Source of the DNA: Nocardia sp. NBC_00403 | GTDB lineage: Bacteria; Actinomycetota; Actinomycetes; Mycobacteriales; Mycobacteriaceae | DNA length: 64,000 nt | Assembly: GCF_036046055.1 (NCBI RefSeq) | Contig: NZ_CP107939.1 | Location: forward strand, 4,278,001 to 4,342,000 | Reading direction: 5' to 3' | Part shown: positions 25,241 to 34,020 of the stretch, piece by piece | Layout: the number at the start of each line of letters is the position of its first letter | How positions within the stretch are numbered: the first letter of the stretch is position 1 | Notes under the pieces: generated by a model | Told to the model about the DNA's origin: nothing | What the model saw: only the letters and a program-made list of their open reading frames with translations | Databases searched by the model: none | Position numbers and translations under genes: made by a program

Positions 25241-28200
25241 ATGCACGATGACCGTCGATTGGTCGAGAATCGCCTCGGGCGGGTCTTGGCAGAGCGGATC
25301 ACTCCGGCGATCTACCCGGAGTCGGTGCCGCTGAAGGCGTCCATCTGGGTCGCACCGGATGAGCCGGTGCCGGTCGCCGAGGGCATCGCCGCACCCCGGA
25401 CGCCTATCGAATCCGGCGCCAGGTGGGGCGCACCGTGGGGAACCAGTTGGCTCACGGTCGAGGCGACGGTGCCTGCCGCGTGGGCGGGCAGGACCGTCGA
25501 AGCGATCATCGATCTCGGTTTCGACCAGAACATGACGGGTTTCCAGTGCGAGGGTTTGGTGTATCGGCCGGATGGATCGCCGGTCAAGGGCTTGCACCCA
25601 CGTAACCAGTGGGTGCGTGTGGCGTCCCCGGCGGTCGGCGGCGAGCACGTGGTGTTGCATGTCGAGGCGGCCTCGAACCCGATCATTCCCTTCTTCTCGC
25701 CGACCACGCTCGGCGACAAGTCCACCGCCGGTGACGAGCCGCAGTACCGGCTGGGTCGGCTGGACCTCGCGGTCTTCGACAAAGAGGTCTGGCTGCTGGT
25801 GCAGGATCTGGAGGTGCTCGGCGAGCTGATGCACGAGATGCCCGAGGATCCCGCCCGCCGCTACGACATCGTGCGGGCGATCGAGCGCGCGCTCGACGCC
25901 GTCGATCTGCAGAGCGTGAACGTCACCGCCGCGGCGGCGCGCGCGTGCTTGGTCGACGTGCTGGCCGAGCCGGCGGTGGCGTCCGCGCACAAGATCTCGG
26001 CGGTCGGGCACGCGCACATCGACTCGGCGTGGCTGTGGCCGCTGCGCGAGACGGTACGCAAGGTGGCGCGCACCACCGCGAACATGACCGCGTTGCTGGC
26101 CGATGAGCCCGAGTTCGTCTATGCGATGTCCCAAGCCGCGCAATACGACTTCATCAAGCGGCACCGTCCCGAGGTCTACGAGAAAGTTGAGCAGGCCGTG
26201 TCGGAGGGCCGGTTCGTGCCGACCGGCGGGATGTGGGTCGAGTCGGACACGAATATGCCGGGCTCCGAAGCGATGGCGCGGCAGTTCGTGCACGGCAAGC
26301 GGTTCTTCCTCGAAGAGTTCGGTATCGAGAACCAGGAGGTATGGCTGCCCGACACGTTCGGATTCGCTGCCGGGCTGCCACAGATCATCAAGGCCGCCGG
26401 GTCCAAATGGTTACTGACACAAAAGATCTCCTGGAGCCAGCTCAACCAGTTTCCACACCACACCTTCCTGTGGGAGGGCATCGACGGAACCCGGATCTTC
26501 ACTCATTTTCCGCCGGTCGACACCTACAACTGCTCGATGCACGGCCGCGAGATCGCGCACGCCGCAAGGAATTTCAAGGACAAGGGCCGCGCGTCGATGT
26601 CACTGGCACCGACCGGCTGGGGCGACGGCGGTGGTGGGACGACGCGGGAGATGGTCGCCAAGGCCGCCAGGATGAAGAACCTCGAGGGCTCGCCGAAGGT
26701 GGTGTGGGACTCCCCGGCCGACTTCTTCGCCAAGGCCGAGGCCGAGTATCAGAACCCGCCGGTATGGGTGGGGGAGTTGTACCTGGAGTTGCACCGCGCC
26801 ACGCTGACCAGTCAAGCCAAGACGAAGCAGGGTAACCGGCGCAGCGAGCACTTGCTGCGGGAAGCCGAGCTGTGGGCCGCCACTGCGGCGGTGCGGAAGA
26901 ACTGGGAGTACCCCTATACGGCACTGGACCGGATCTGGAAGACGGTGCTGCTGCACCAGTTTCATGACATCCTGCCGGGCTCGTCGATCGCCTGGGTACA
27001 CCGGGAGGCGAAGCAGACGTACGCGGCGGTGGCCGAGGAGCTGACGACGATCATCGAACGGGCCCAATGGGTGCTCGGCGGTGAGCGGGTGGGACCGAAT
27101 ATCTTCAATCCGGCGCCACACACGTGGCGATCGGTCCCGGCCGGTGCGGCGGCTGCTGCGGCGGCGGCGGGTAACCCGTGCTCGGTGGCCGAGCGCGCGG
27201 ATGGCGGATTCGTCCTCGACAACAGTCTGTTGCGGGTCGAAGTGGACGCCCGCGGCCTCGTCGTGTCGGTGTTCGACCTCGAGCAGCAGCGTGAGACGCT
27301 GCCGCCGGGTTCGGCCGCGAACCTGTTGCAGCTGCACCCGGACTACCCGAACGCATGGGATGCTTGGGATGTCGAGCTCTTCTACCGAAACCGGGTCACC
27401 AACCTCACCGAAGCGGACTTCGTTGCGGTAGATACGGATTCGCCGGCCACCGCGGTGGTGCGGGTGGGCCGCTCGTTCGGGTCTTCCAAGGTCGAGCAGA
27501 CCTTGGCGCTGCGCGCGGGCGCACGAGGCCTCGATATCGACACCAGCGTCGAATGGTACGAGACGGAGAAGTTCCTCAAACTGGCTTTCCCCTTGGACAT
27601 CCACGCCGACCGCTACGCCTCCGAGACACAGTTCGGGCATCTGTTCCGGCCTACCCATACCAACACCAGCTGGGAGTATGCGAAGTTCGAAGCCTGCAAC
27701 CATCGGTTCGTCCACTTCGCCGAGCCGGGCTGGGGTGTGGCGCTGGTCAACGACTCCACCTACGGACACGACGTCACACGCACGGTCCGAGCCGATGGCG
27801 GGACGACGACGACACTGCGCGTTTCGCTGTTGCGGGCGCCACGATTTCCCGATCCGGAGACCGACCACGGTGCACACTACTTCCGGCACTCGTTGGTCCC
27901 TGGCGCCTCTATCGGGGACGCGGTGTGTGAGGGCTACCGCGTCAACCTCACGCCATTGCGGCCGGGTGTCGCCGAAGCCGTCGAGCCGCTGTTCACCATC
28001 GACAACGACGCCGTGGTGACCAGCGCGGTCAAACTCGCCGACGACGGTAGCGGCGATGTCGTGCTCCGCGTCTACGAGGCGCACGGCGGCCGCGCGTCGG
28101 CGCTGGTGGCCGCCGGTTTCGGGATCGCCGGGTTCCAGGTCTGCGATTTGCTGGAGCGGCCGCTAGCGGGGGACACCCCCGCGATCCCGGAGGGCGCTGG

Positions 28201-28276
28201 AGTTCGCTTGCGGCTGCGGCCTTTCCAGCTCGTCACGCTCCGGTTCGCTCGTTCCGCTGGATCCATCGCAGGGTGA
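25241..28276 (+). CDS. GH38 alpha-mannosidase
   Basis: A 1011-residue glycoside hydrolase family 38 enzyme. The first zinc-binding motif 'VGHAHIDSAWLWPLRET' starts the catalytic domain near residue 260, and the nucleophile Asp is in 'WLPDTFGFAAGLPQI'. A later 'ELHRATLTSQ' corresponds to the usual HRG(T/L)xTSQ, with Ala in place of Gly. Middle and beta-sandwich C-terminal domains follow. There is no signal peptide, so it should act in the cytoplasm on alpha-mannosides. The ATG at 25241 is preferred over the GTG at 25196 because GGGAG lies 8 bases before it. It stands alone. Confidence 0.92.
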   Translation: MHDDRRLVENRLGRVLAERITPAIYPESVPLKASIWVAPDEPVPVAEGIAAPRTPIESGARWGAPWGTSWLTVEATVPAAWAGRTVEAIIDLGFDQNMTGFQCEGLVYRPDGSPVKGLHPRNQWVRVASPAVGGEHVVLHVEAASNPIIPFFSPTTLGDKSTAGDEPQYRLGRLDLAVFDKEVWLLVQDLEVLGELMHEMPEDPARRYDIVRAIERALDAVDLQSVNVTAAAARACLVDVLAEPAVASAHKISAVGHAHIDSAWLWPLRETVRKVARTTANMTALLADEPEFVYAMSQAAQYDFIKRHRPEVYEKVEQAVSEGRFVPTGGMWVESDTNMPGSEAMARQFVHGKRFFLEEFGIENQEVWLPDTFGFAAGLPQIIKAAGSKWLLTQKISWSQLNQFPHHTFLWEGIDGTRIFTHFPPVDTYNCSMHGREIAHAARNFKDKGRASMSLAPTGWGDGGGGTTREMVAKAARMKNLEGSPKVVWDSPADFFAKAEAEYQNPPVWVGELYLELHRATLTSQAKTKQGNRRSEHLLREAELWAATAAVRKNWEYPYTALDRIWKTVLLHQFHDILPGSSIAWVHREAKQTYAAVAEELTTIIERAQWVLGGERVGPNIFNPAPHTWRSVPAGAAAAAAAAGNPCSVAERADGGFVLDNSLLRVEVDARGLVVSVFDLEQQRETLPPGSAANLLQLHPDYPNAWDAWDVELFYRNRVTNLTEADFVAVDTDSPATAVVRVGRSFGSSKVEQTLALRAGARGLDIDTSVEWYETEKFLKLAFPLDIHADRYASETQFGHLFRPTHTNTSWEYAKFEACNHRFVHFAEPGWGVALVNDSTYGHDVTRTVRADGGTTTTLRVSLLRAPRFPDPETDHGAHYFRHSLVPGASIGDAVCEGYRVNLTPLRPGVAEAVEPLFTIDNDAVVTSAVKLADDGSGDVVLRVYEAHGGRASALVAAGFGIAGFQVCDLLERPLAGDTPAIPEGAGVRLRLRPFQLVTLRFARSAGSIAG

Positions 28277-28463
28277 ACAGCCCTCCGATTCGGCGGCGGC
28301 CGAGCCAGACTGCCGCGAAGTACGTCCCCGCTCTTCCTCGCAAGTGATTCCATTGTGGTGGCTGGTTGGTTGCTGTCTGTCGTGCGGGCGCTGATGTTCG
28401 GCGGTAGACTGCCGCTGGGCAGCGGGCAGGCCGGATGCGTTATGGATTGATGAGGGAACGGAA

Positions 28464-28886
28464 TTGGTTATAGGCACGGACACGGCCTGGGTGCTGTTGT
28501 CTTCCGGACTCATCTTCCTATGGGCACTTGTACTCGGCGTATGGAAATGGCAGGCGATGACCACCTCGCCGGACGGATTGGCGCATCCGTATGTCGACAT
28601 CGCCCACCGATCCGCATTGCTGTATTCGTTCGCAACCGCGTTGATCGCGGCATTCGTCGAACTGTCCGGCTGGCCGACCGCGGTGAATTCCGCAGCGGCC
28701 GGGACGATCGTCGTGCTATTCGTGGTGACGATCGCGAACTACGTTCGGCTCGGATTGACGCGCGAAACCGATAATCAAATGCGCAATCCGCCATCCGCGA
28801 TGCGTTTCGTCCTGGCCACCCTGATCATCGGCCAGATCGGCAGCTTCAGCGTGCTGCTCGCCGGCTTCGCCAGGGCGCAACTGTAG
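28464..28886 (+). CDS. Small integral membrane protein, function unknown
   Basis: A 140-residue protein with four likely membrane helices ('TAWVLLSSGLIFLWALVLGV', 'SALLYSFATALIAAFVEL', 'AAAGTIVVLFVVTIANYV', 'FVLATLIIGQIGSFSVLLAG'). It starts at a TTG with GAGGGAA about 8 bases upstream. The stop is 6 bp before the CYP157-like P450 gene, so the two are probably co-transcribed. No family is recognised beyond a general actinobacterial membrane protein; it could anchor or accompany the P450. Confidence 0.7.
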   Translation: MVIGTDTAWVLLSSGLIFLWALVLGVWKWQAMTTSPDGLAHPYVDIAHRSALLYSFATALIAAFVELSGWPTAVNSAAAGTIVVLFVVTIANYVRLGLTRETDNQMRNPPSAMRFVLATLIIGQIGSFSVLLAGFARAQL

Positions 28887-28892
28887 CGCGCC

Positions 28893-30119
28893 GTGCACGA
28901 CCACACTCAATACAGCTCGCCGATCGGCACCGATGAGCCGCGGATTTCGATGTATGCACCGGAGTTCGCGGCGGATCCGCATTCCGCCTACGCGGCAATG
29001 CGGGAGCGGTATGGAGCATTGGTGCCGGTGGATTTGGCGCCGGGAGTGCCTGCCACGTTGGTGATCGGGTATTACACTGCCGTCCGAATCCTCAATGATC
29101 CCGACCATTTTCCGGCCGATTCGCGCGCCTGGCAGGAGAATGTGCCGGCCGACTGTCCGGTGTTGCCGATGCTGGAGTGGCGGCCGAATGCGTTGCGCAC
29201 TGCGGGGCTCGAGCACGCGCGGTATCGGCAGGCGAATATTGCGGGGCTCGGCAAGGTGGATCAGTACGGGCTGCACGACACCGTGGAGCGGATCGCGCTG
29301 CCATTGATCAATTCGTTCTGTACTGATGGTTCGGCGGATCTGGTGTGGCAGTACGCGTTTCCGCTTGCCTTCGCAGTGCTGAACGCGCTGCTGGGTTGTT
29401 CGGCCGAGATCGCGGAGCAGGCCGCGACGGGGATGGCCGCGATCTTCGATGGCGTCGACGCCGAACGCGGAAATACGATGCTGCTCGACGCGATGCTGAG
29501 GTTGGTCCTGCTGAAGCGGGCCGAACCCGGCGACGACATCACCACCCGATTGTTGGAGCACCCGTGCGGCCTCGACGATACGGAAATGGTGCATCAGGTG
29601 GCCACGCTGTACGGCGGTGGCATTGAGCCGCAACAGAATTTGATTATCAACGCGCTGCTGCTGATTCTCACCGACGAGCGATTTGCCGGTGAAGTGCTGG
29701 GCGGGAGCCTGTCGACCCGGGACGCGCTCGACGAGGTGTTGTTCAATGACCCGCCGCTGGCGAATTTCTGCGTCAGTTTTCCGCGGCAGCCGATTCTGAT
29801 CGACGGCGTGTGGTTGCCCGCGCACCAACCAGTGGTCATCAGCATGGCCGCGTGCAACAACGATCGGCAGATCATCGGAAATCACCATGCGGGTAACAGA
29901 TCTCATCTTGCATGGGGCGCGGGGGCGCACGCCTGCCCCGCGAGTTCGATGGCCTACTTGATCGCTCAGGCCGCAATCGACCAACTGCTGGACGCGCTAC
30001 CCGAGCTACGCCTGGCGGTGGCGCCGGGTGAATTGGCCTGGCGGCCAGGACCATTCCATCGAGCATTGACCGCACTGCCGGTTGTCTTTCCGAAATCGCC
30101 ACCACTGCCGCAGCGCTGA
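28893..30119 (+). CDS. CYP157-like cytochrome P450 with degenerate ExxR and heme loop
   Basis: A 408-residue P450 homologue. The N-terminus ('SMYAPEFAADPHSAYAAMRERYGALVPVDLAPGVPATLV') and the end ('ELAWRPGPFHRALTALPV') fit the CYP157 group of actinomycetes. The K-helix that normally carries ExxR reads DEVLFNDPP, so the Arg is replaced by Phe. The heme loop reads WGAGAHACPASS: the thiolate Cys is present but the Phe and the final Gly are not. The I-helix GxxxT region is YGGGIEPQQN with no Thr. CYP157 members with altered ExxR are known in Streptomyces, usually beside conservon genes, which are absent here. Start GTG 28893 lacks a clear ribosome site. Confidence 0.82.
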   Translation: MHDHTQYSSPIGTDEPRISMYAPEFAADPHSAYAAMRERYGALVPVDLAPGVPATLVIGYYTAVRILNDPDHFPADSRAWQENVPADCPVLPMLEWRPNALRTAGLEHARYRQANIAGLGKVDQYGLHDTVERIALPLINSFCTDGSADLVWQYAFPLAFAVLNALLGCSAEIAEQAATGMAAIFDGVDAERGNTMLLDAMLRLVLLKRAEPGDDITTRLLEHPCGLDDTEMVHQVATLYGGGIEPQQNLIINALLLILTDERFAGEVLGGSLSTRDALDEVLFNDPPLANFCVSFPRQPILIDGVWLPAHQPVVISMAACNNDRQIIGNHHAGNRSHLAWGAGAHACPASSMAYLIAQAAIDQLLDALPELRLAVAPGELAWRPGPFHRALTALPVVFPKSPPLPQR

Positions 30120-30276
30120 CTCGCCTCGGCGCTGTCCGAGCCTGGATCTATCGTGGTCCACGGTTGATCCACAGAGCTGGCCGCTCGCTCTGCGCCTCCA
30201 AACAATCGCATCACTCGGTCCTCGAGGGGAGTGCAGTCCCGGATTTTCGAGCGTTGCTCCACAGGTGTAGACGATA

Positions 30277-30308
30277 CGGTGATGTCGTGTTGTTTCACGA
30301 CATCACCG
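30277..30308. promoter_or_regulatory. Perfect 13-bp inverted repeat with 6-base loop
   Basis: Arms 30277-30289 (CGGTGATGTCGTG) and 30296-30308 are perfectly complementary around a TTGTTT loop. It lies 158 bp after the P450 stop and 49 bp before the LLM start. It could be a terminator (no T-tract follows), an operator, or a leader hairpin for the LLM gene. Confidence 0.5.
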
Positions 30309-30356
30309 AGCAGCAGTGGGCGAACGGTTAATGATCGCGATGGGATTCGTATTACT

Positions 30357-31370
30357 TTGAAAATCGACACAACTCTGACCGGCGGACTCAGCACGATGGG
30401 CACGGACGCCGCCGCAGCGGAGGCAGCAGGATATGCCGGAATTTGGACGTTCGAAGGTGCGCACGACCCGTTCCTGCCGCTATTGCTTGCCGCCGAACAC
30501 ACCGATCGGGTCGAACTGGGCACCTCGATCGCGGTGGCGTTTGCCCGTAATCCGCTGTTGCTGGCCACCATCGCATGGGATCTGCAGGCGTTCTCCCGAG
30601 GCCGGTTCGTGCTCGGCCTCGGCAGCCAGATCCGAGCTCATATCACCCGCCGCTACTCGATGCCGTGGAGTCAGCCGGCCAATCGCATGCGTGACATGGT
30701 GCTGGCCGTGCGGGCCATCTGGGACAGCTGGCAGCAGGGCGGTCGACTCGACTATCGCGGTGAGTTCTATCAGCACACGCTGATGCCGCCGCTGTTCATG
30801 CCGGCTCCTGCTGAGGTCGAAGGTTTTGGTCCACCGCCCATCTACCTCGCGGGCGTGGGACCGCAGATGACGACGGTCGCCGGAGAGGTGGCCGACGGAT
30901 TCATGTCGCATCCGTTCTGCACGCCGAAATTCCTGCGCGAAGTAACTCTTCCCGCTTTGGAACAAGGAGCACAGCGCGCACGGAAATCGTTGGACGACAT
31001 CGTGATTCATCATTCCGCGATGATCGCGATAGGTAGGTCCGATAGCGAGCGGGCCGCGGCCAGGCAGGCGATCCGAAAGCAGCTGGCCTTTTACGGATCG
31101 ACACCAGCGTACTGGCCGATTCTCGAACTCCATGACCGCGCGGAGCTGGGCCCCCGCCTGAAGGACATGTCCAAAAAAGGGGAATGGGATCGGATGGCCG
31201 ACCTGGTCGACGACTCATTCCTCGACGCTGTGGCACTAACTGTCACCGACCCCGCCCGAGCCGCGGCGCAACTGCATGAGCGGTACGACGGGATTGTCGA
31301 GCGGCTCGGATTCAGTACGCCCTACCAAGCCGACCCGGTGTTGCTGGCGGAATTGCTGCGGGAGTTGTAG
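30357..31370 (+). CDS. LLM-class F420-dependent oxidoreductase, MSMEG_2256-like
   Basis: A 337-residue luciferase-like monooxygenase fold protein. The start 'MKIDTTLTGGLS', 'TFEGAHDPFLPLLLAAEHTDRVELGTSIAVAFARNP' and 'FVLGLGSQIRAHITRRYSMPWS' fit the F420-dependent MSMEG_2256 subfamily (TIGR03617). It would use reduced deazaflavin F420 for hydride transfer to an unknown substrate. A TTG start at 30357 is chosen from family length; the frame is open to 30231 and a perfect hairpin lies in that extension. F420 use is a family property, not visible in the sequence itself. Confidence 0.88.
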   Translation: MKIDTTLTGGLSTMGTDAAAAEAAGYAGIWTFEGAHDPFLPLLLAAEHTDRVELGTSIAVAFARNPLLLATIAWDLQAFSRGRFVLGLGSQIRAHITRRYSMPWSQPANRMRDMVLAVRAIWDSWQQGGRLDYRGEFYQHTLMPPLFMPAPAEVEGFGPPPIYLAGVGPQMTTVAGEVADGFMSHPFCTPKFLREVTLPALEQGAQRARKSLDDIVIHHSAMIAIGRSDSERAAARQAIRKQLAFYGSTPAYWPILELHDRAELGPRLKDMSKKGEWDRMADLVDDSFLDAVALTVTDPARAAAQLHERYDGIVERLGFSTPYQADPVLLAELLREL

Positions 31371-31436
31371 GTGTTCCGCGGCGCTCGGGCCGGCCCGCCC
31401 GCCGGCATGCATTACACCGGGCATCGGCGGCGGTGG

Positions 31437-32093
31437 TCAGGAGTTCGTGCCGGCCGGTGCCGCCACGGCTATTTCGCCACCCAGCTCGTAGCCGCCACCC
31501 AGCTGCAGCCTGTCTCCGCTCCAGAATCGTCCCGGGTCATACCAATTGGGGCTGCGGTGCTGCGGCAGCAGTCCCATCGCCTGGTATGTCGCGGCCACGA
31601 TCTCCGCGCAGTACGCGTTCTCCAATTTTTGGGCCGTTACCTGGCGCGGCTTGCGGCGCGGGAGGCGCGCCCGGCCGCGTAGCCAGCGCCCGGCGAGGCC
31701 GGCGGTGGATGGGAACGGGGTTCCGTCGAGTCGGGCGATGGTGCGCAGCAGGCTGTCTTCCATCTCTCGGGTGACCGGACGGTTCAACTGGCGTAGCCAC
31801 GCCTGCTGACCGTAACGGTGCGCCCACACCAGCACTGCATCGCGCAGATTGTGTAGCTGGACGCCACGGTGCGCGACTCCCGACCACATGTCGGGCAGCG
31901 ATCGGCCGAGCTCCGCATGCCAGATCAGCGCGGGCAGATCGTCGATCACCACGGACATGCCGACATGGTTCACCGGACTGTTCGTCGTCATCCGGATCGC
32001 CCGGTCGGCTGCCGAATGCCCACGGAACAGCCAGATGTCGCCAGTTCTGGTGAGCTCGAGCGCTCGGTCGAGACTGATGCCCGTACCCGTCAT
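31437..32093 (-). CDS. Permuted papain-like (YiiX/NlpC-P60-type) putative amidase
   Basis: A 218-residue protein with the circularly permuted NlpC/P60 pattern: His in 'NSPVNHVGMSVVI' comes before the Cys in 'NAYCAEIVAATYQAMGLL'. 'GDIWLFRGHSAADRAIRM' at the N-terminus is typical of the YiiX/YaeF group. No signal peptide or membrane segment. Such proteins are thought to cut amide or ester bonds in lipids or peptides; activity here is unproven. The gene is divergent from the small membrane protein at 32112, with only 18 bp between the two start codons. Confidence 0.75.
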   Translation of the reverse strand: MTGTGISLDRALELTRTGDIWLFRGHSAADRAIRMTTNSPVNHVGMSVVIDDLPALIWHAELGRSLPDMWSGVAHRGVQLHNLRDAVLVWAHRYGQQAWLRQLNRPVTREMEDSLLRTIARLDGTPFPSTAGLAGRWLRGRARLPRRKPRQVTAQKLENAYCAEIVAATYQAMGLLPQHRSPNWYDPGRFWSGDRLQLGGGYELGGEIAVAAPAGTNS

Positions 32094-32111
32094 GGCCGTA
32101 GCCTATGCGGT

Positions 32112-32348
32112 ATGAGGTGGTGGAAGGCAGTGGGATTGGCGGGTGCGGCCGGTGTGGTCGCCACCGGTGTGGTGATTGTGCGTGCCGAACGCCGGCGCCG
32201 TGCCTACACCCCGGACCAGGTCCGCGAACAGCTGCACGTGCGATTCGCCCAGGCGACGTCGGCCCAGGCGGCCGTCGAAACCGCCACTTCGGCACGGCGG
32301 GACACGTCCGGTATCCGCGGGCGCATCCGACGGTTGTTCGGGCGCTGA
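32112..32348 (+). CDS. Small single-pass membrane protein
   Basis: A 78-residue protein with one N-terminal membrane helix ('AVGLAGAAGVVATGVVIV') followed by a strongly basic region (RAERRRRAY) and a helical tail, so the bulk should face the cytoplasm. Similar small proteins occur across Nocardia and mycobacteria with no known function. No ribosome binding site precedes ATG 32112; translation may be leaderless, or the promoter lies inside the divergent papain-like gene. Confidence 0.65.
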   Translation: MRWWKAVGLAGAAGVVATGVVIVRAERRRRAYTPDQVREQLHVRFAQATSAQAAVETATSARRDTSGIRGRIRRLFGR

Positions 32349-32461
32349 CCACAGTCGGGCAGCGCCGGGGCCGCGATGGTCGGCGGCAGGGTCGGCGGCC
32401 TGCTACTCGCCCGTAGCGTCGTGGGTACCTATTGTCCTCGGATGACAACGGAGTCGGAACC

Positions 32462-33532
32462 GTGTATCCGCATACCCGAATAGATCGGCTGGCTGTGAGC
32501 GCCACTACCTTCGATTCCGTCCCGAGCCAGGCAGCGTCCGGCAGACGCTCCGAGGCGATCCACCGTTTTCTCGTCAAACCCGTCGACGCCGGAATCGGGG
32601 GATCGGTCGACGGCGGCAAGCTGCTCGAATGGATCGACAAGGTCGCCTACGCGGCGGCGGCCCAGTGGAGCGGGTGCTACTGCGTGACCGCCTACGTCGG
32701 GAACATCCACCTCGACCGGCCGATCGCGGTCGGTGAGCTGATCGAGTTGCATGCGAACCTCGTCCATACCGGTCGCACGAGCATGCATATCCTCGTCAGC
32801 GTCTATTCGACCGATCCGACCCGGAAGCGGCCGGTGCAAACGGCGCAGTGCCTGACGATCTTCGTCGCAATCGACGACAACCGACAGTCCGTGGCAGTAC
32901 CGCAATGGGATCCGACCACAATTCTCGAGCTACAGCGACATCGGCAGGCGCGGGCCAGGATTTCGGTGCGGAAGCGGATCGAGGAGGCCATGGCTGCCCA
33001 GCACTACACTGCCGAGGGCACCGCGCCGAGCGCCACACTGCGGTTCCTGGCGGCCCCTTCGGATATCAATTGGGGCGGCAAAGTGCACGGTGGCCGCACG
33101 ATGGGGTGGATCGACGAGGCGGCCTACGTCTGCGGAGCCGATTGGGCCGGGCAGCATGTGATTACGTCCTACTTCGGCGGGATCCGCTTCTATCAGCCGA
33201 TCGTCATCGGCCACATCGTCGAGGTCACCGCTCGGCTGATCCATACCGGGCCACGCAGCATGCACGTCAGTGTGCACGTGACATCGACGGACACCCACTC
33301 CGATAGACCCGTGCTCGCGGCGCATGGCCTCGCTGTGGTGGTCGCGGTCGACGGCAGCGGAAAAGCGCGGCCGGTCCGGCAATGGGCGCCGGTTTCCGAA
33401 GAGGATCGGTCGCTCGAGGCGCATGCCCGGCACCTCGTCGACCTGCGTGCCCAGGTTGAGCCGTTCACCTCGGCGAGCGATATGCCGGCCGATGCCGAAC
33501 CCAGCCACTTCCGCGCTCCTATCCCGGGCTGA
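32462..33532 (+). CDS. Acyl-CoA thioesterase with two hotdog domains
   Basis: A 356-residue protein with two tandem hotdog folds of the acyl-CoA hydrolase type. Each carries the same core: 'GGSVDGGKLLEWIDKVAYAAAAQWSG...NIHLDRPIAVGELIEL' and 'GGKVHGGRTMGWIDEAAYVCGADWAG...GIRFYQPIVIGHIVEV'. The double-domain form corresponds to a fused dimer. Predicted to hydrolyse acyl-CoA in the cytoplasm. GTG 32462 is chosen because GGAG lies 9 bases upstream; TTG 32432 and GTG 32495 are alternatives. A small inverted repeat follows the stop. Confidence 0.88.
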   Translation: MYPHTRIDRLAVSATTFDSVPSQAASGRRSEAIHRFLVKPVDAGIGGSVDGGKLLEWIDKVAYAAAAQWSGCYCVTAYVGNIHLDRPIAVGELIELHANLVHTGRTSMHILVSVYSTDPTRKRPVQTAQCLTIFVAIDDNRQSVAVPQWDPTTILELQRHRQARARISVRKRIEEAMAAQHYTAEGTAPSATLRFLAAPSDINWGGKVHGGRTMGWIDEAAYVCGADWAGQHVITSYFGGIRFYQPIVIGHIVEVTARLIHTGPRSMHVSVHVTSTDTHSDRPVLAAHGLAVVVAVDGSGKARPVRQWAPVSEEDRSLEAHARHLVDLRAQVEPFTSASDMPADAEPSHFRAPIPG

Positions 33533-34020
33533 CTCGTGTCGGGCCGGACTGCGTAGCGATGACCGAACCGCCCGAGTTTCAGACGAATCACCAACGGCCC
33601 GACACCTGGGTGACGCCGGACCGCTGTGCTGGATGGACAGCTGTTGCCGAAACATCCGTGCGGGAACCCTCAGAAGGGCGACGGATGCCCGACCGAAACA
33701 CCCGGTAGGACGCGAGGCGAGGAAGTCCGAAGCCGATGCAACTACACCACCCGTCATTTCGTAACGCTGCCCGTTGGCGGCTGGCGGCTCTTGCCCAGGC
33801 TTGGGCGCTGATGCCGCAATCATGGCTGTTGCGGCTGACCGAAATACGAGGATGCGGTGGTGGTGCGCCGTAGTAGCTGAGCGGTGCGGGCACAGCCGAG
33901 CTATCTGGATCGCGATCGTTTACCATTCGAGGACCGAACCACGGCCGGTGGCCGATTCGGCCCGGCGCGCTGTTGATATCGCTATTGAGTTGTGGCGGAG
34001 TGTGGTCGGGGAGGGAGTTT
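33533..34020. other. Intergenic region with inverted repeat, no gene seen
   Basis: No recognisable protein in 488 bp. GTGTCGGGCCG (33537-33547) and its complement (33596-33606) form an 11-bp inverted repeat with a 48-base spacer just after the thioesterase stop, possibly a weak terminator or the trace of a mobile element. GGGAGGG just before 34021 is the terpene synthase ribosome binding site. Confidence 0.45.

Noticed and set aside
25139..28084. Long minus-strand frames across the GH38 gene
   Set aside because: Antisense of a well-supported gene; composition is typical of GC-rich shadows.
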